The notes: a model not told the origin generated them from the letters alone. A stretch of DNA of 64,000 bases from JAEELC01 sp963605425 (GCA_963605425.1 CAVCUQ010000003.1:1-64000), one strand, 5' to 3'; counted from the stretch's first letter, positions 51,264-60,115 are shown. Made by a program: numbers and translations.

Positions 51264-51794
51264 TTAATCCTTTAATATTTTAATAGCTATTTCCTTCTTT
51301 GTTATACGCTCTTTCATAGCTTCTTTAACTATATATTTATAAGCATCATTTTCATTATATCCTTTATCCATAAGATATAGTTTAGCTTTCTTTACAAGTC
51401 TTTCCTCTTCTTCTTTTTCTTTATATGAATTAATCTTATTATTTAATTCTTTAATAGTCTCATAATTCTTAATAACTAAATTAATATAATCAATATTTAG
51501 ATTATTTTTACTAATAGAATTAAAATTATAACAATTTTCAAGTGATAATGTTTCAATAATAGAATTTTTAATATATAGAACTAAAACATTACTAGATATT
51601 AAACGAGATAAAAATAAATAATCAAGTTCATTGTGATAATCGACTATAATTAAACTAGTTCTATATTGATTTATAATTTTAAGATAATTATATTCATCAA
51701 TATAAGTATTAATAAGATTATAATTACTAGTTAGTTCTCGCTTTATTTTATTATCTAATTCCAAATTATTAATATAAAGTAATATATTTTTCAT
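51264..51794 (-). CDS. ANTAR-domain transcription antitermination regulator
   Basis: A 176-residue two-domain protein. The C-terminal about 60 residues are an ANTAR domain (ERLVKKAKLYLMDKGYNENDAYKYIVKEAM then ITKKEIAIKIL, split positions about 130-174), preceded by a coiled coil. The N-terminal part is a diverged receiver: Asp in IIVDYH and Lys in LYIKNS remain but the acidic pair at strand 1 is Asn-Asn, so phosphorylation is doubtful. ANTAR proteins bind the AGCAANGRRGCU hairpins found just downstream in the glnA leader. ATG at 51794 after AAAAGGTGATAATC; extended -10 promoter immediately upstream. Confidence 0.85.
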   Translation of the reverse strand: MKNILLYINNLELDNKIKRELTSNYNLINTYIDEYNYLKIINQYRTSLIIVDYHNELDYLFLSRLISSNVLVLYIKNSIIETLSLENCYNFNSISKNNLNIDYINLVIKNYETIKELNNKINSYKEKEEEERLVKKAKLYLMDKGYNENDAYKYIVKEAMKERITKKEIAIKILKD

Positions 51795-51810
51795 GATTAT
51801 CACCTTTTTT

Positions 51811-51819
51811 ATTATATCA
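51811..51819 (-). promoter_or_regulatory. Extended -10 promoter of the ANTAR regulator
   Basis: Minus strand TGATATAAT, hexamer at 51811-51816; transcription starts about ten bases before the ATG. The glnA leader has no separate strong promoter that I could identify, so glnA may be read from here. Confidence 0.5.
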
Positions 51820-51844
51820 ATTTAATTTATATAAAACTAGATAA

Positions 51845-51878
51845 TTTAAAAAGGCAGGACCTATAAAAAGCCTTGCCT
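51845..51878 (-). terminator. Terminator of the NfeD-SPFH pair
   Basis: Minus-strand stem AGGCAAGGC with GTCCTGCCT (51870-51878 with 51852-51860, one mismatch) and a U tail, overlapping nothing coding. Confidence 0.75.
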
Positions 51879-51884
51879 AACATT

Positions 51885-52817
51885 TTATTTCTTATCTTCT
51901 TTAATAGTTTCAACTGCAGATACAACTTTAGTTAAATCTTGAAGATTAGATGGGATGATAATCTTAGTTGCGTTACCATTAGAAATATTTCTTAAAGCCT
52001 CTAAACTCTTAAGTTGGATAACTCTATCATCAGCACCAGCAGCCTTAATAGCCTTGATAGCTTCAGCTTCCGCTAAAGCAGCCTTTTCAACACTAGCAGC
52101 CTCTGCTTCAGCCTTTAGAATTTGAGCCTGTTTATCAGCCTCTGCTTGAAGAATACGAGCTTGTTTATCAGCTTCTGCTAAATTAACTCTAGACTCTTTT
52201 TCACCTTCAGCACGAGTAATCATAGCTTGTTTATCGCCTTCAGCTAGTAATATAGCTTGTCTCTTTTCTCTTTCAGCCTTCATTTGTTTTTCCATTGCAG
52301 ACTTAATATCTTGAGGAAGGTCAATGTTCTTAAGTTCTAGACGTACAATCTTAATACCCCATGCATCAGTAGCTAGGTCAACTGGTTCTTGAATTTTAGA
52401 ATTAATATAATCTCTTGAAGTTAAAGTTTCATCAAGTGTTAAGTTACCAATGATTTGACGAAGTGTAGTCATTGTTAACTTATTAATAGCCTCAATAGGT
52501 TTTGATACACCATAAGCATACTTCTTTGAATCGGTAACTCTAAAGAAAGCTACTGTATCGACTAATATTGATACATTATCTTTAGTAATAACTGATTGTG
52601 GTTCAAAGTCAGCTACTTGTTCCTTCAAACTAATCTTTACTGTAACTCTATCGATAAATGGTGCAATTAAATGTGGACCAGATGATAAAGTTCTAGAATA
52701 TTTACCAAGACGCTCAATTACAAATTCTTCACTTTGTGATACAACCTTAACACTAGATGTAAGAATAATAACTAATACAAATAAAATTAAAACAATTGCA
52801 ATAATAACTCCAATCAT
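51885..52817 (-). CDS. SPFH/Band 7 domain membrane protein (stomatin/QmcA-like)
   Basis: A 310-residue protein: one N-terminal membrane helix (about 2-24), an SPFH domain (about 30-190) with VERLGKYSRTLSSGPHLIAPFIDRV region, then a long Ala/Glu-rich coiled coil (about 190-265) with tandem AEADKQA units (LAEADKQARILQAEADKQAQ), and a short tail. Forms oligomeric membrane scaffolds, usually with an NfeD partner, which is encoded directly upstream with one base between. Confidence 0.92.
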   Translation of the reverse strand: MIGVIIAIVLILFVLVIILTSSVKVVSQSEEFVIERLGKYSRTLSSGPHLIAPFIDRVTVKISLKEQVADFEPQSVITKDNVSILVDTVAFFRVTDSKKYAYGVSKPIEAINKLTMTTLRQIIGNLTLDETLTSRDYINSKIQEPVDLATDAWGIKIVRLELKNIDLPQDIKSAMEKQMKAEREKRQAILLAEGDKQAMITRAEGEKESRVNLAEADKQARILQAEADKQAQILKAEAEAASVEKAALAEAEAIKAIKAAGADDRVIQLKSLEALRNISNGNATKIIIPSNLQDLTKVVSAVETIKEDKK

Positions 52818-52818
52818 A

Positions 52819-53250
52819 CTATTTCTCCTTTTCTACTTTAAGTGTAATATTATCTTCTTGAGTAACTATTACACTATCTCCTTCATTTATATCTTCATCA
52901 GATATAGCTTGCCAACTAGTACCGTTAACTGATACAGTTCCGCCTTTAGAATTAATGTTCGTTAAGGCTTTACCCTTATAACCCACCATTGTGTTAATAT
53001 TATCAACTTCGCTTTTCTTTTTTCCAAACTTTTTTGAAAGCCAAGGTCTAAAAATAACAAGTGAAAGCACAGTAACTGCAATAAAGGTTACACCTTGAGC
53101 AACATAATTTGTAGGTACAAAAGCCGAAACAAGCATACTTGCAAAAGCACCAATTATAAACCAGACTGAGACAAGTTCAATGGTATTAATTTCAATAATT
53201 AAAGCTGCAATACCTATCGCAAACCATAGTAATATAATCAAATATTCCAC
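52819..53250 (-). CDS. NfeD family membrane protein
   Basis: A 143-residue short NfeD: three to four hydrophobic helices (about 3-20, 22-40, 45-68) and a C-terminal OB-like domain (about 85-143) with GYKGKALTNINSKGGTVSVNG. Lacks the ClpP-like domain of long NfeD. The GTG start is preceded by AAGGAGG. It forms the conserved NfeD-SPFH pair. Confidence 0.88.
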   Translation of the reverse strand: MEYLIILLWFAIGIAALIIEINTIELVSVWFIIGAFASMLVSAFVPTNYVAQGVTFIAVTVLSLVIFRPWLSKKFGKKKSEVDNINTMVGYKGKALTNINSKGGTVSVNGTSWQAISDEDINEGDSVIVTQEDNITLKVEKEK

Positions 53251-53271
53251 TTTAAAGTCCTCCTTATTTGC

Positions 53272-53280
53272 ATTATATCA
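53272..53280 (-). promoter_or_regulatory. Extended -10 promoter of nfeD-SPFH
   Basis: Minus strand TGATATAAT with the hexamer at 53272-53277; no clear -35 because the yebC terminator lies just upstream. Confidence 0.5.
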
Positions 53281-53289
53281 CATAACGTA

Positions 53290-53317
53290 ATAAAAAAAAG
53301 AGTTCTTTCGAACTCCT
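53290..53317 (-). terminator. Terminator of yebC
   Basis: Minus-strand stem AGGAGTTC/GAACTCTT closed by a GAAA tetraloop (53310-53317 with 53298-53305) and an eight-U tail. Confidence 0.88.
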
Positions 53318-53323
53318 TAATTA

Positions 53324-54046
53324 TTATTCTTCATCTTCATCAATGTCAGCATTGTGATAGATAGCTTGAACATCTTCGCATTCATGTAAAATGTCTAACA
53401 TATGCATGAACTTTTCTTTTTGTTCATCAGTTAATTCAGCCTTAGATGAAGGAACCATAGCAACTTCATTAGAATCATATTCTAATTCTTTACCACAAGC
53501 TTCAAGTGCAGCAGAAATTTCATTAAATGCACTAGCATCTCCTGTAACTACTGTGTAACCATCTTCAGTTGAAACTTCAGCATCAACACCAGCGTTGATT
53601 AAAGCTTCTAAAGCTTCATCTTCAGACATACCTTCAAACTTGATATATGTCTTTCTTTCAAACATATAGCTTGCAGATGCACCAAATGTACCACCTGTCT
53701 TAGTGAAAGCAGAACGAACAGATGTAACTGTACGGTTAACGTTGTCTGTTAAGCATTCAACGATAACTGCAACATTACCATTACCCATACCTTCGTATGT
53801 AGTTTCTTTCATTGCACCACTAGTTAAACCTTGTGCCTTTTCAATTGCACGTTTAATAACATCAGCAGGACATTGATCCTTTTTAGCTCTAGCAATAGTA
53901 TTCTTTAAAGATTGGTTCATTTCAGGATCAGGAACACCAGACTTAGCAGCAGTGAAAATTTCCTTTCCCCATTTTGAATATTTTTTAGACTTCATTAATG
54001 CAGTCTTTGCCATAGATGCGGCACGAACTTCATGAGCTCTTCCCAT
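53324..54046 (-). CDS. YebC/PmpR family protein (TACO1-like)
   Basis: A 240-residue YebC. Start MGRAHEVRAASMAKT and segments GVPDPEMNQSLKNTIARAKK, YEGMGNGNVAVIVECLTDN and GGTFGASASYMFERK are typical. YebC proteins are described as transcription regulators and, more recently, as translation factors relieving stalling at prolines. ATG at 54046 after AAAGGAC; a longer frame to 54064 lacks an RBS. Confidence 0.93.
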   Translation of the reverse strand: MGRAHEVRAASMAKTALMKSKKYSKWGKEIFTAAKSGVPDPEMNQSLKNTIARAKKDQCPADVIKRAIEKAQGLTSGAMKETTYEGMGNGNVAVIVECLTDNVNRTVTSVRSAFTKTGGTFGASASYMFERKTYIKFEGMSEDEALEALINAGVDAEVSTEDGYTVVTGDASAFNEISAALEACGKELEYDSNEVAMVPSSKAELTDEQKEKFMHMLDILHECEDVQAIYHNADIDEDEE

Positions 54047-54101
54047 AATATATTGTCCTTTCATTATATGGATATAAAAATTCCATAAATTTTACTTTAT
54101 A

Positions 54102-54130
54102 ATTATATATTTATTGTTTTTACTTTTCAA
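54102..54130 (-). promoter_or_regulatory. Promoter of yebC
   Basis: Minus strand -35 TTGAAA (54125-54130), 17-base spacer, -10 TATAAT (54102-54107). Confidence 0.65.
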
Positions 54131-54152
54131 CTAGAAATTTTAAAATTAAACA

Positions 54153-54641
54153 CTAATTTTTATGCTTATAATATAAATAACAGCCTAAATAGATGAATAA
54201 TTCCCCAAAGAAGGTTAAAAGTAAGGCTAAAAATACCTTTGCATCAAAACATCCACCAATACTTGTGCAAATACCTAAGATATATAAACTTAGTTTCATA
54301 GCTACAGCATTAGCTTGAGTCATAATGTGTTCTAGTCTTTCATCATGAGTCTTAATAAAATACTTCTTTGCAAATTCTTCACTAGTTTCAACTCTAATAT
54401 AACAAACAAGTTTACATGCTAGTATTCCTTCAATTAAGAATACTAATACTAAAGCAGATGCCTGAGCAACTCTATCAACTTGTTCATTTATTTTATTTAA
54501 TTGTTCTTCAAGTTGAGAAAAGACATTAATATAGTATGGAATAATAATACCAGCTAAAATAATAGGTACAATAATCATAACCACAGTTATAATTAATTTA
54601 ATTAATGTAACTTTTCTATATTTAATTAAATCAAATTCCAT
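54153..54641 (-). CDS. Four-helix membrane protein paired with an XRE regulator
   Basis: A 162-residue protein with hydrophobic helices at about 14-38, 60-80, 110-128 and 133-155, and a Gln/Glu-rich helix between the first two. I do not recognise the family. It starts one base after the stop codon of the XRE gene; the RBS AAAGGTGA lies inside that gene. Such HTH-plus-membrane pairs are common in Firmicutes and the regulator often controls its partner. Confidence 0.6.
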   Translation of the reverse strand: MEFDLIKYRKVTLIKLIITVVMIIVPIILAGIIIPYYINVFSQLEEQLNKINEQVDRVAQASALVLVFLIEGILACKLVCYIRVETSEEFAKKYFIKTHDERLEHIMTQANAVAMKLSLYILGICTSIGGCFDAKVFLALLLTFFGELFIYLGCYLYYKHKN

Positions 54642-54642
54642 A

Positions 54643-54843
54643 TTAATCACCTTTCTCTAGTCCAAATATATCTTCAACTTTTACATTAAATATTAAAGCC
54701 ATCTTAAGTGCCAGTTGAAGGGATGCAACATATTTACCTTTTTCAATAGATATGATGGTTTGTCTTGTGACACCAAGTTTACTAGCTAAGTCATCTTGTG
54801 TCATCTTATTTAATTTTCTTAGTTCATAAACTTTATTAGTCAC
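54643..54843 (-). CDS. XRE/Cro family transcriptional regulator
   Basis: A 66-residue protein that is nearly only a helix-turn-helix domain: TQDDLASKLGVTRQTIISIEKGKY near residue 15. Similar to YozG-type regulators. GTG at 54843 is chosen since AAAGGG lies eight bases upstream; the GTG at 54852 overlaps that site. First gene of a two-gene unit. Confidence 0.85.
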   Translation of the reverse strand: MTNKVYELRKLNKMTQDDLASKLGVTRQTIISIEKGKYVASLQLALKMALIFNVKVEDIFGLEKGD

Positions 54844-54866
54844 TTTATACACCCTTTCTAAAGACT

Positions 54867-54894
54867 ATTATATACTACTTTTTAAATATTTCAA
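54867..54894 (-). promoter_or_regulatory. Promoter of the XRE-membrane protein unit
   Basis: Minus strand -35 TTGAAA (54889-54894), 16-base spacer, -10 TATAAT (54867-54872). Confidence 0.6.
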
Positions 54895-54898
54895 AACC

Positions 54899-54931
54899 AA
54901 AATAAAAGAAGTCTTGAAAACAAGACCTCTT
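54899..54931 (-). terminator. Terminator of the AbiEi-like gene
   Basis: Minus-strand 11-bp stem with one G-U pair (54906-54916 with 54921-54931), four-base loop, U-rich tail. Confidence 0.82.
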
Positions 54932-54938
54932 AACAAGA

Positions 54939-55640
54939 TTATTTATTTAATTCTAGCGCCTTTTTAATAGCCTTAGGGAATTGATATTTACTAGCACTAT
55001 TTAATAATCTATTTAAATGATTTTCACAATTAAAGCTATTTAATATTACCATTAAAGTATATAGATTTCTCTTTTTATAATTATGACATTCAAGTACTTT
55101 ATATAAATCATCTTCTTTATAATATTCTATAAATTCAGTTAAATAATCATATAAAGCTTTAACATTAACATCTTCATAATCATCAATAATCTCAATAGTC
55201 TCAAGCATCTCTACAATCTTTGAAATAGATATACTCTTAAAATCTAGATTTAGATATTTAACTGCAAGATTAGACATGTATCTGCAAGTCTTAATCTCAA
55301 TTAAATTAGTATATATTTCAAATGTATCAGACATAGTACTTAATATATTATATTTATATAACATATTAGCACCGATTATGAGACCATTTTTATTTTTGTT
55401 TATGAAAAAGTTTAGAAGTTTATCTTCTTTAGGAAGTCTATCAAAGTCATCTTTAAATGGTTTATAATATAATCCTTTAGATATCTTACCAATATACTTT
55501 TCTTGATTTAGTCTAGCAAGAAGCTGATAGAATGTAGCTTCCTTCATATTTAAAAAGTGTTCTAAGTAAGCTGTTTTAGCAAGAATTATTTCACCATCTT
55601 TTAATGATAATATCCATTGCTTGATATCCTTAGTAAACAA
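54939..55640 (-). CDS. AbiEi-like (DUF6088-type) winged-helix protein, no toxin partner
   Basis: A 233-residue protein. The N-terminus is a winged helix (about 15-62) with AYLEHFLNMKEATFYQLLARLNQEKYIGKISKGLYYKP, here described by its pattern of a reader helix followed by a KGLYYKP wing. The next segment GLIIGANMLYKYNILSTMSDTFEI matches the AbiEi/DUF6088 core. The last third is helical. AbiEi is the antitoxin of type IV toxin-antitoxin systems, but no AbiEii nucleotidyltransferase lies nearby. TTG start after GAGGTGA. -35 TTTACT and -10 TATAAT lie upstream. Confidence 0.6.
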   Translation of the reverse strand: MFTKDIKQWILSLKDGEIILAKTAYLEHFLNMKEATFYQLLARLNQEKYIGKISKGLYYKPFKDDFDRLPKEDKLLNFFINKNKNGLIIGANMLYKYNILSTMSDTFEIYTNLIEIKTCRYMSNLAVKYLNLDFKSISISKIVEMLETIEIIDDYEDVNVKALYDYLTEFIEYYKEDDLYKVLECHNYKKRNLYTLMVILNSFNCENHLNRLLNSASKYQFPKAIKKALELNK

Positions 55641-55664
55641 TATCTCACCTCACACACGAAGAGT

Positions 55665-55693
55665 ATTATAATAAAAGATTAAAAATAAGTAAA
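55665..55693 (-). promoter_or_regulatory. Promoter of the AbiEi-like gene
   Basis: Minus strand -35 TTTACT (55688-55693), 17-base spacer, -10 TATAAT (55665-55670). Confidence 0.6.
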
Positions 55694-55718
55694 GATATTT
55701 TAAAAAATATTTATAACT

Positions 55719-55746
55719 AAAATAAAAAGTAGGCATAAACCTACTT
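55719..55746 (-). terminator. Terminator of the 79-residue membrane protein gene
   Basis: Minus-strand perfect stem AAGTAGG/CCTACTT (55740-55746 with 55727-55733) with a U-rich tail, overlapping the gene's stop codon region. Confidence 0.8.
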
Positions 55747-55980
55747 AATATTATTTGATTTTTTATTAACTTTCTCTTTATGTCTAATATAAAATACTAA
55801 CGTTAGAATTCCAACAATTACAATAAGTAAAGAACATGTAATGCCTAGACCTATACGAAGTCCTTTGTCTAAATTTTTTGTTTCAACATAAACAAGTGAA
55901 CCATAGACAAGTGCAAGGCAAAAAGTATATATAGAAATTATCTTAGTTTCATAAAAATATTTAGATAACATGTTTTTCAT
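55741..55980 (-). CDS. Small two-helix membrane protein
   Basis: A 79-residue protein with two hydrophobic helices (about 13-30 and 43-65), a positively charged C-terminal tail (HKEKVNKKSNN), and RBS AGGTGA. It follows purB by about 30 bases. A TGTTATAAT extended -10 (hexamer 55998-56003) could transcribe it separately from the purine operon. Function unknown. Confidence 0.55.
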   Translation of the reverse strand: MKNMLSKYFYETKIISIYTFCLALVYGSLVYVETKNLDKGLRIGLGITCSLLIVIVGILTLVFYIRHKEKVNKKSNNIK

Positions 55981-55997
55981 TTAAATCACCTAAAGTG

Positions 55998-56006
55998 ATT
56001 ATAACA
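55998..56006 (-). promoter_or_regulatory. Extended -10 promoter of the 79-residue membrane protein gene
   Basis: Minus strand TGTTATAAT just after the purB stop codon; TTGGAA 18 bases upstream, inside purB, could serve as -35. Confidence 0.45.
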
Positions 56007-56013
56007 CAATAGT

Positions 56014-57306
56014 TTACTTAATTCCAACTCTCTTGTAAATAAAGTCTACATTCTTCATGTAATAATCTAATGTGAAACAGTCATCAATCTCTTCATTTGT
56101 TAAAAGACTAGATACCTTTTGATCTTCTTTTAATAAATCTTGATAGTTTTTCTTTTCTTCAAGAGCACGCATTGCAATAGGTTGTACTGTATCGTATGCT
56201 TCTTCACGAACTAAACCTTTATCAATAAGCTTATATAATACTCTTTGAGCAAAGATAACGCCGCGAGTTAGATAAATATCTTCAATCATCTTATCAGGAT
56301 ATACAACTAGATTTTCAAGAATTGATTTAAATCTAACTAACATATAATCAAGTAAGGCAGTTGAATCTGGTAAGATAATACGTTCAGTTGAAGAGTGAGA
56401 TATATCACGTTCGTGCCATAAAGCAATATTTTCAAAGCTTGTAAGCATATATCCTCTCATTACACGAGCACATCCACATATATTTTCACTTGAAATAGGA
56501 TTTCTCTTATGAGGCATAGCGCTTGATCCCTTTTGTCCTTTAGAGAAAGCTTCTTCTGCTTCTTTAACTTCTTGACGAGCTAAATGTCTAACTTCTAAAG
56601 CCATCTTTTCAAGTTCGGATGCAATAAGGGATAAAACTGACATATATTGAGCATGTCTATCACGTTGAATTACTTGAGTTGAAATATTTGCATAACTAAT
56701 TCCAAGGTCAGCACATACTGATTCTTCAATTTGTGGTGGAATATTTGCAAAATTACCAACAGCTCCAGATAATTTACCAACCTCAACATTCTTTCTAGCA
56801 GCAAGGAATTCTTCTTTAATACGAGTTAAATCAGAATACCATAAAGCCCACTTTAAACCAAAAGAAGTAATATCTGCGTGCATACCATGAGTACGACCGA
56901 TACATGGAGTATATTCAAACTCTAACGCTCTCTTTTTAATAACGTTCATAATATCGCATAAATCTTTTTCGATTATATCATTAGCACACTTAAGTAAATA
57001 TCCGTTAGCTGTATCAACAACATCAGTTGAAGTAAGACCATAATGGATCCACTTCTTTTCTTCGCCTAATGACTCTCCTACAGCTCTTGTGAAAGCTACA
57101 ACATCGTGTTTAGTAATAACTTCAATTTCTTTTACTCTATCAATTGAATAAGTAGCCTTATCAAGCTTAGGTAAATCTTCCTCTGGTACAACACCTAATT
57201 TAGACCAAGCCTTTGCATTTAAGAGTTCAACTTTTAAATAAGTATCAAATTTATTTTTTTCACTCCAAATATCTCTCATTTGTTTTCTTGAATAACGTTC
57301 AATCAT
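56014..57306 (-). CDS. purB: Adenylosuccinate lyase
   Basis: A 430-residue fumarase-superfamily tetramer that splits SAICAR to AICAR and adenylosuccinate to AMP. Active-site segments: RTHGMHADITSFGLKWALW, TQVIQRDRHAQY, and the signature GSSAMPHKRNPISSENICG near residue 262. Last gene of the purine operon; RBS AGGAG is weak, eight bases after purD. No terminator was found after it. Confidence 0.96.
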   Translation of the reverse strand: MIERYSRKQMRDIWSEKNKFDTYLKVELLNAKAWSKLGVVPEEDLPKLDKATYSIDRVKEIEVITKHDVVAFTRAVGESLGEEKKWIHYGLTSTDVVDTANGYLLKCANDIIEKDLCDIMNVIKKRALEFEYTPCIGRTHGMHADITSFGLKWALWYSDLTRIKEEFLAARKNVEVGKLSGAVGNFANIPPQIEESVCADLGISYANISTQVIQRDRHAQYMSVLSLIASELEKMALEVRHLARQEVKEAEEAFSKGQKGSSAMPHKRNPISSENICGCARVMRGYMLTSFENIALWHERDISHSSTERIILPDSTALLDYMLVRFKSILENLVVYPDKMIEDIYLTRGVIFAQRVLYKLIDKGLVREEAYDTVQPIAMRALEEKKNYQDLLKEDQKVSSLLTNEEIDDCFTLDYYMKNVDFIYKRVGIK

Positions 57307-57314
57307 ATAAACTC

Positions 57315-58556
57315 CTAATAACTTAAATGTCCTATATCTGTTCTGTAGAATAGATTTTCACATTCGATTTTCTTAACATCTTCCATTGCTTTTGCTTTAG
57401 CTTCTAGCACACTATCACCTTTAGCTACAACAATTAAGACTCTTCCGCCATTTGTAACAATCTTATTATCTTTTAAAGCAACACCCATATAATAAACTTT
57501 TGATGATACTTTATCAAGATTATTAATTACAAATCCTTTTTTATAATCTGAAGGGTAACCACGTGAAGCCATTACTACTCCAAGACAATATGATTTATCC
57601 CAAGTAAGTAGTGGTTCTTTATGGTCTATCAAATCAAGGAAGGCTTTACATAAATCACTTGATAATCTAGGTAATACTACCTCAGTTTCTGGGTCTCCAA
57701 AACGGCTGTTAAATTCAATGACCTTAACCCCGTTTTTTGTCTTCATTAGACCACCATAAAGTACACCCGTAAAAGGACATCCTTCTTTAACTAGGGCTTT
57801 AGCTACAGGCTTCATGATATTTTCTAAAGAATACTCTACATCATTACTCTTTATAACAGGAACAGGACTATAAGCCCCCATACCACCTGTATTAGGACCT
57901 AGATCATTATCATAGGCTCTCTTATGGTCTTGAGAGATATCTAAAGGATATACATTTTCGCCATCTACAAAGCACATAAATGAAAATTCGATACCTTCTA
58001 AATATTCTTCAATAACAACTTTTCCTTCTCCAAACTTATCATCAAGAAGCATATCTTTTAATGCTGAAGTAGCCTCTTCTAAAGTTTTAGCTACAACTAC
58101 ACCTTTACCAGCAGCTAGTCCATCATATTTAATAACAGTTGGAATTTTATGAGAACTAACATAGGCAATTGCTTTATCATAATCAGTAAAGGTTTCATAT
58201 TGTGCAGTAGGGATATTATATTTTTTCATTAAGTCTTTTGCAAATTCCTTGCTAGTTTCAATTCTAGCACTAGCTTTAGAAGGACCAAATATCTTTAAAT
58301 TATTTTCTCTAAATAAATCAACAATTCCAGTCTCAAGAATTACTTCAGGACCTACTACGGTTAATTCAATGTTATTCTTTAATGCAAAATCAAGTAAGGC
58401 TTCTTTATCAGTTTCACTAATATTAACACGCTCCGCTAGACTTAGCATTCCGTCATTTCCTTTTGCAACATAGATTTTATCTACTAAAGGTGATTCGCTT
58501 AATTTATCTATAATAGCATGTTCTCTTCCGCCACTACCAATTACAAGTACTCTCAT
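57315..58556 (-). CDS. purD: Phosphoribosylamine-glycine ligase (GAR synthetase)
   Basis: A 413-residue ATP-grasp enzyme for step 2 of IMP synthesis. N-terminal GSGGREHAI, the ATP-grasp core IKYDGLAAGKGVVVA, and SQDHKRAYDNDLGPNTGGMGAYSP plus EFNSRFGDPETEVVLPRL at the active site. Single-function, not fused to PurN or PurM. 22 bases after purH. Confidence 0.97.
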   Translation of the reverse strand: MRVLVIGSGGREHAIIDKLSESPLVDKIYVAKGNDGMLSLAERVNISETDKEALLDFALKNNIELTVVGPEVILETGIVDLFRENNLKIFGPSKASARIETSKEFAKDLMKKYNIPTAQYETFTDYDKAIAYVSSHKIPTVIKYDGLAAGKGVVVAKTLEEATSALKDMLLDDKFGEGKVVIEEYLEGIEFSFMCFVDGENVYPLDISQDHKRAYDNDLGPNTGGMGAYSPVPVIKSNDVEYSLENIMKPVAKALVKEGCPFTGVLYGGLMKTKNGVKVIEFNSRFGDPETEVVLPRLSSDLCKAFLDLIDHKEPLLTWDKSYCLGVVMASRGYPSDYKKGFVINNLDKVSSKVYYMGVALKDNKIVTNGGRVLIVVAKGDSVLEAKAKAMEDVKKIECENLFYRTDIGHLSY

Positions 58557-58578
58557 AATAATTCCTCTTTTTTAAAAA

Positions 58579-60114
58579 TTAATGTTTAAAATGTCTCATT
58601 CCAGTGAAGACCATTGCAATACCAAGCTCATCAGCTTTCTTAATAGAATCTTCATCACGAATAGATCCACCTGGTTGAATAACAGCTGTTACACCATATT
58701 TGCTTGCAAGTGTAATAGTATCATCAAATGGGAAGAAGGCATCAGATGCAAGAACTAATGTGGTTTTGCCAGCTTCTTTAGCTTGTTCTAAGGCAATCTT
58801 AGCTGCACCTACTCTATTCATTTGACCAGCACCAACACCACAAGTAGTTAAATCTTTAGCTACTAAGATAGCATTTGATTTAACATGTTTTACGCACTTC
58901 ATTGCAAAGACTAAATCTTTCATTTCTTCTTCAGTTGGTGCTTTCTTTGTTACAACTTTTAAATCTTCTTCATTAAAAATTTCTAAATCTAAATCTTGAT
59001 ATAAAAGTCCGCCATTTACAGTAAGAGCCATTTTCTTATCTTTAAATGGAGTAGACATATCAATAATCATAACACGGCAGTTCTTCTTTTTTGCAAGAAG
59101 CTTTAAAGCCTCATCAGAATAAGATGGAGCCATAATTATTTCAAGGAATACTTTCTTTGCAATAATATCAGCAGCTAATTCTTCACTTACTTCTCTATTG
59201 AAAGCTACAATACCACCATAAATAGATACGCTATCAGCGTTATAGCATTTATCCCAAGCAGATACGATATCAGTGCTTACAGCTACACCACATGGATTCA
59301 TATGCTTAAGACCTACAGCACATGGCTCATTAAATTCTTTTAAAATATTTAAACAAGCATTACCATCTTGAATATTATTATAAGATAATTCTTTACCTTG
59401 TAGTTGTTTTCCATGAACTAGTGAATAACTTGTATAAGGTCCCTTATATAAACAAGCATTTTGATGAGGATTTTCACCATATCTTAAATCACTTGCTTTT
59501 TCATAAGTTAATGTTAATGTCTCATTAAATTCTTCATTATTTAAATTTGCAAAATAAGAAGCTATCATTGCATCATAATTAGCTGTAGTTCTATATACTT
59601 TACCAGCTAGACGGCATCTTGTTTCAAGTGTAGTATCACCATGTTCTTTAATTTCTTCAATTACCTTTGCATAGTCTGAGCTATCTACTACAACAGTTAC
59701 AGCGTTATAGTTCTTAGCTGCACTTCTAAGCATAGAAGGTCCACCAATATCAATGTTTTCAATAGTTTCTTCTAATGAAGCACCTTTTTCAACAGTCTTC
59801 TTGAAAGGATATAAATTAACACATACTAAATCAATAGGCTTAATATTATGTTCTTTAATTGTAGCCATATGTTCTTCTTTATCTCTTCTTGCAAGAAGAC
59901 CACCATGAACATTAGGGTGAAGCGTCTTAACTCTACCATCAAGTATTTCAGGGAATCCTGTTACATCTTCAATACCAATAGTTTTAACACCATATTCATC
60001 TAGGGCTTTCTTAGTACCACCAGTTGAAATAATTTCATATCCTAAATTAGATAATTCTTTTGCAAATTCTAAAACGCCAGTCTTATCACTAACGCTAATT
60101 AAAGCTCTTTTCAT
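58579..60114 (-). CDS. purH: Bifunctional AICAR transformylase/IMP cyclohydrolase
   Basis: A 511-residue enzyme for the last two steps to IMP. N-terminal cyclohydrolase (about 1-195) with STGGTKKAL and DGRVKTLHPNVHGGLL; C-terminal transformylase with the KHMNPCGVAV catalytic Lys-His segment near residue 260 and SDAFFPFDDTI. Complete, RBS adequate, one base after purN. Confidence 0.97.
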   Translation of the reverse strand: MKRALISVSDKTGVLEFAKELSNLGYEIISTGGTKKALDEYGVKTIGIEDVTGFPEILDGRVKTLHPNVHGGLLARRDKEEHMATIKEHNIKPIDLVCVNLYPFKKTVEKGASLEETIENIDIGGPSMLRSAAKNYNAVTVVVDSSDYAKVIEEIKEHGDTTLETRCRLAGKVYRTTANYDAMIASYFANLNNEEFNETLTLTYEKASDLRYGENPHQNACLYKGPYTSYSLVHGKQLQGKELSYNNIQDGNACLNILKEFNEPCAVGLKHMNPCGVAVSTDIVSAWDKCYNADSVSIYGGIVAFNREVSEELAADIIAKKVFLEIIMAPSYSDEALKLLAKKKNCRVMIIDMSTPFKDKKMALTVNGGLLYQDLDLEIFNEEDLKVVTKKAPTEEEMKDLVFAMKCVKHVKSNAILVAKDLTTCGVGAGQMNRVGAAKIALEQAKEAGKTTLVLASDAFFPFDDTITLASKYGVTAVIQPGGSIRDEDSIKKADELGIAMVFTGMRHFKH

Positions 60115-60115
60115 T

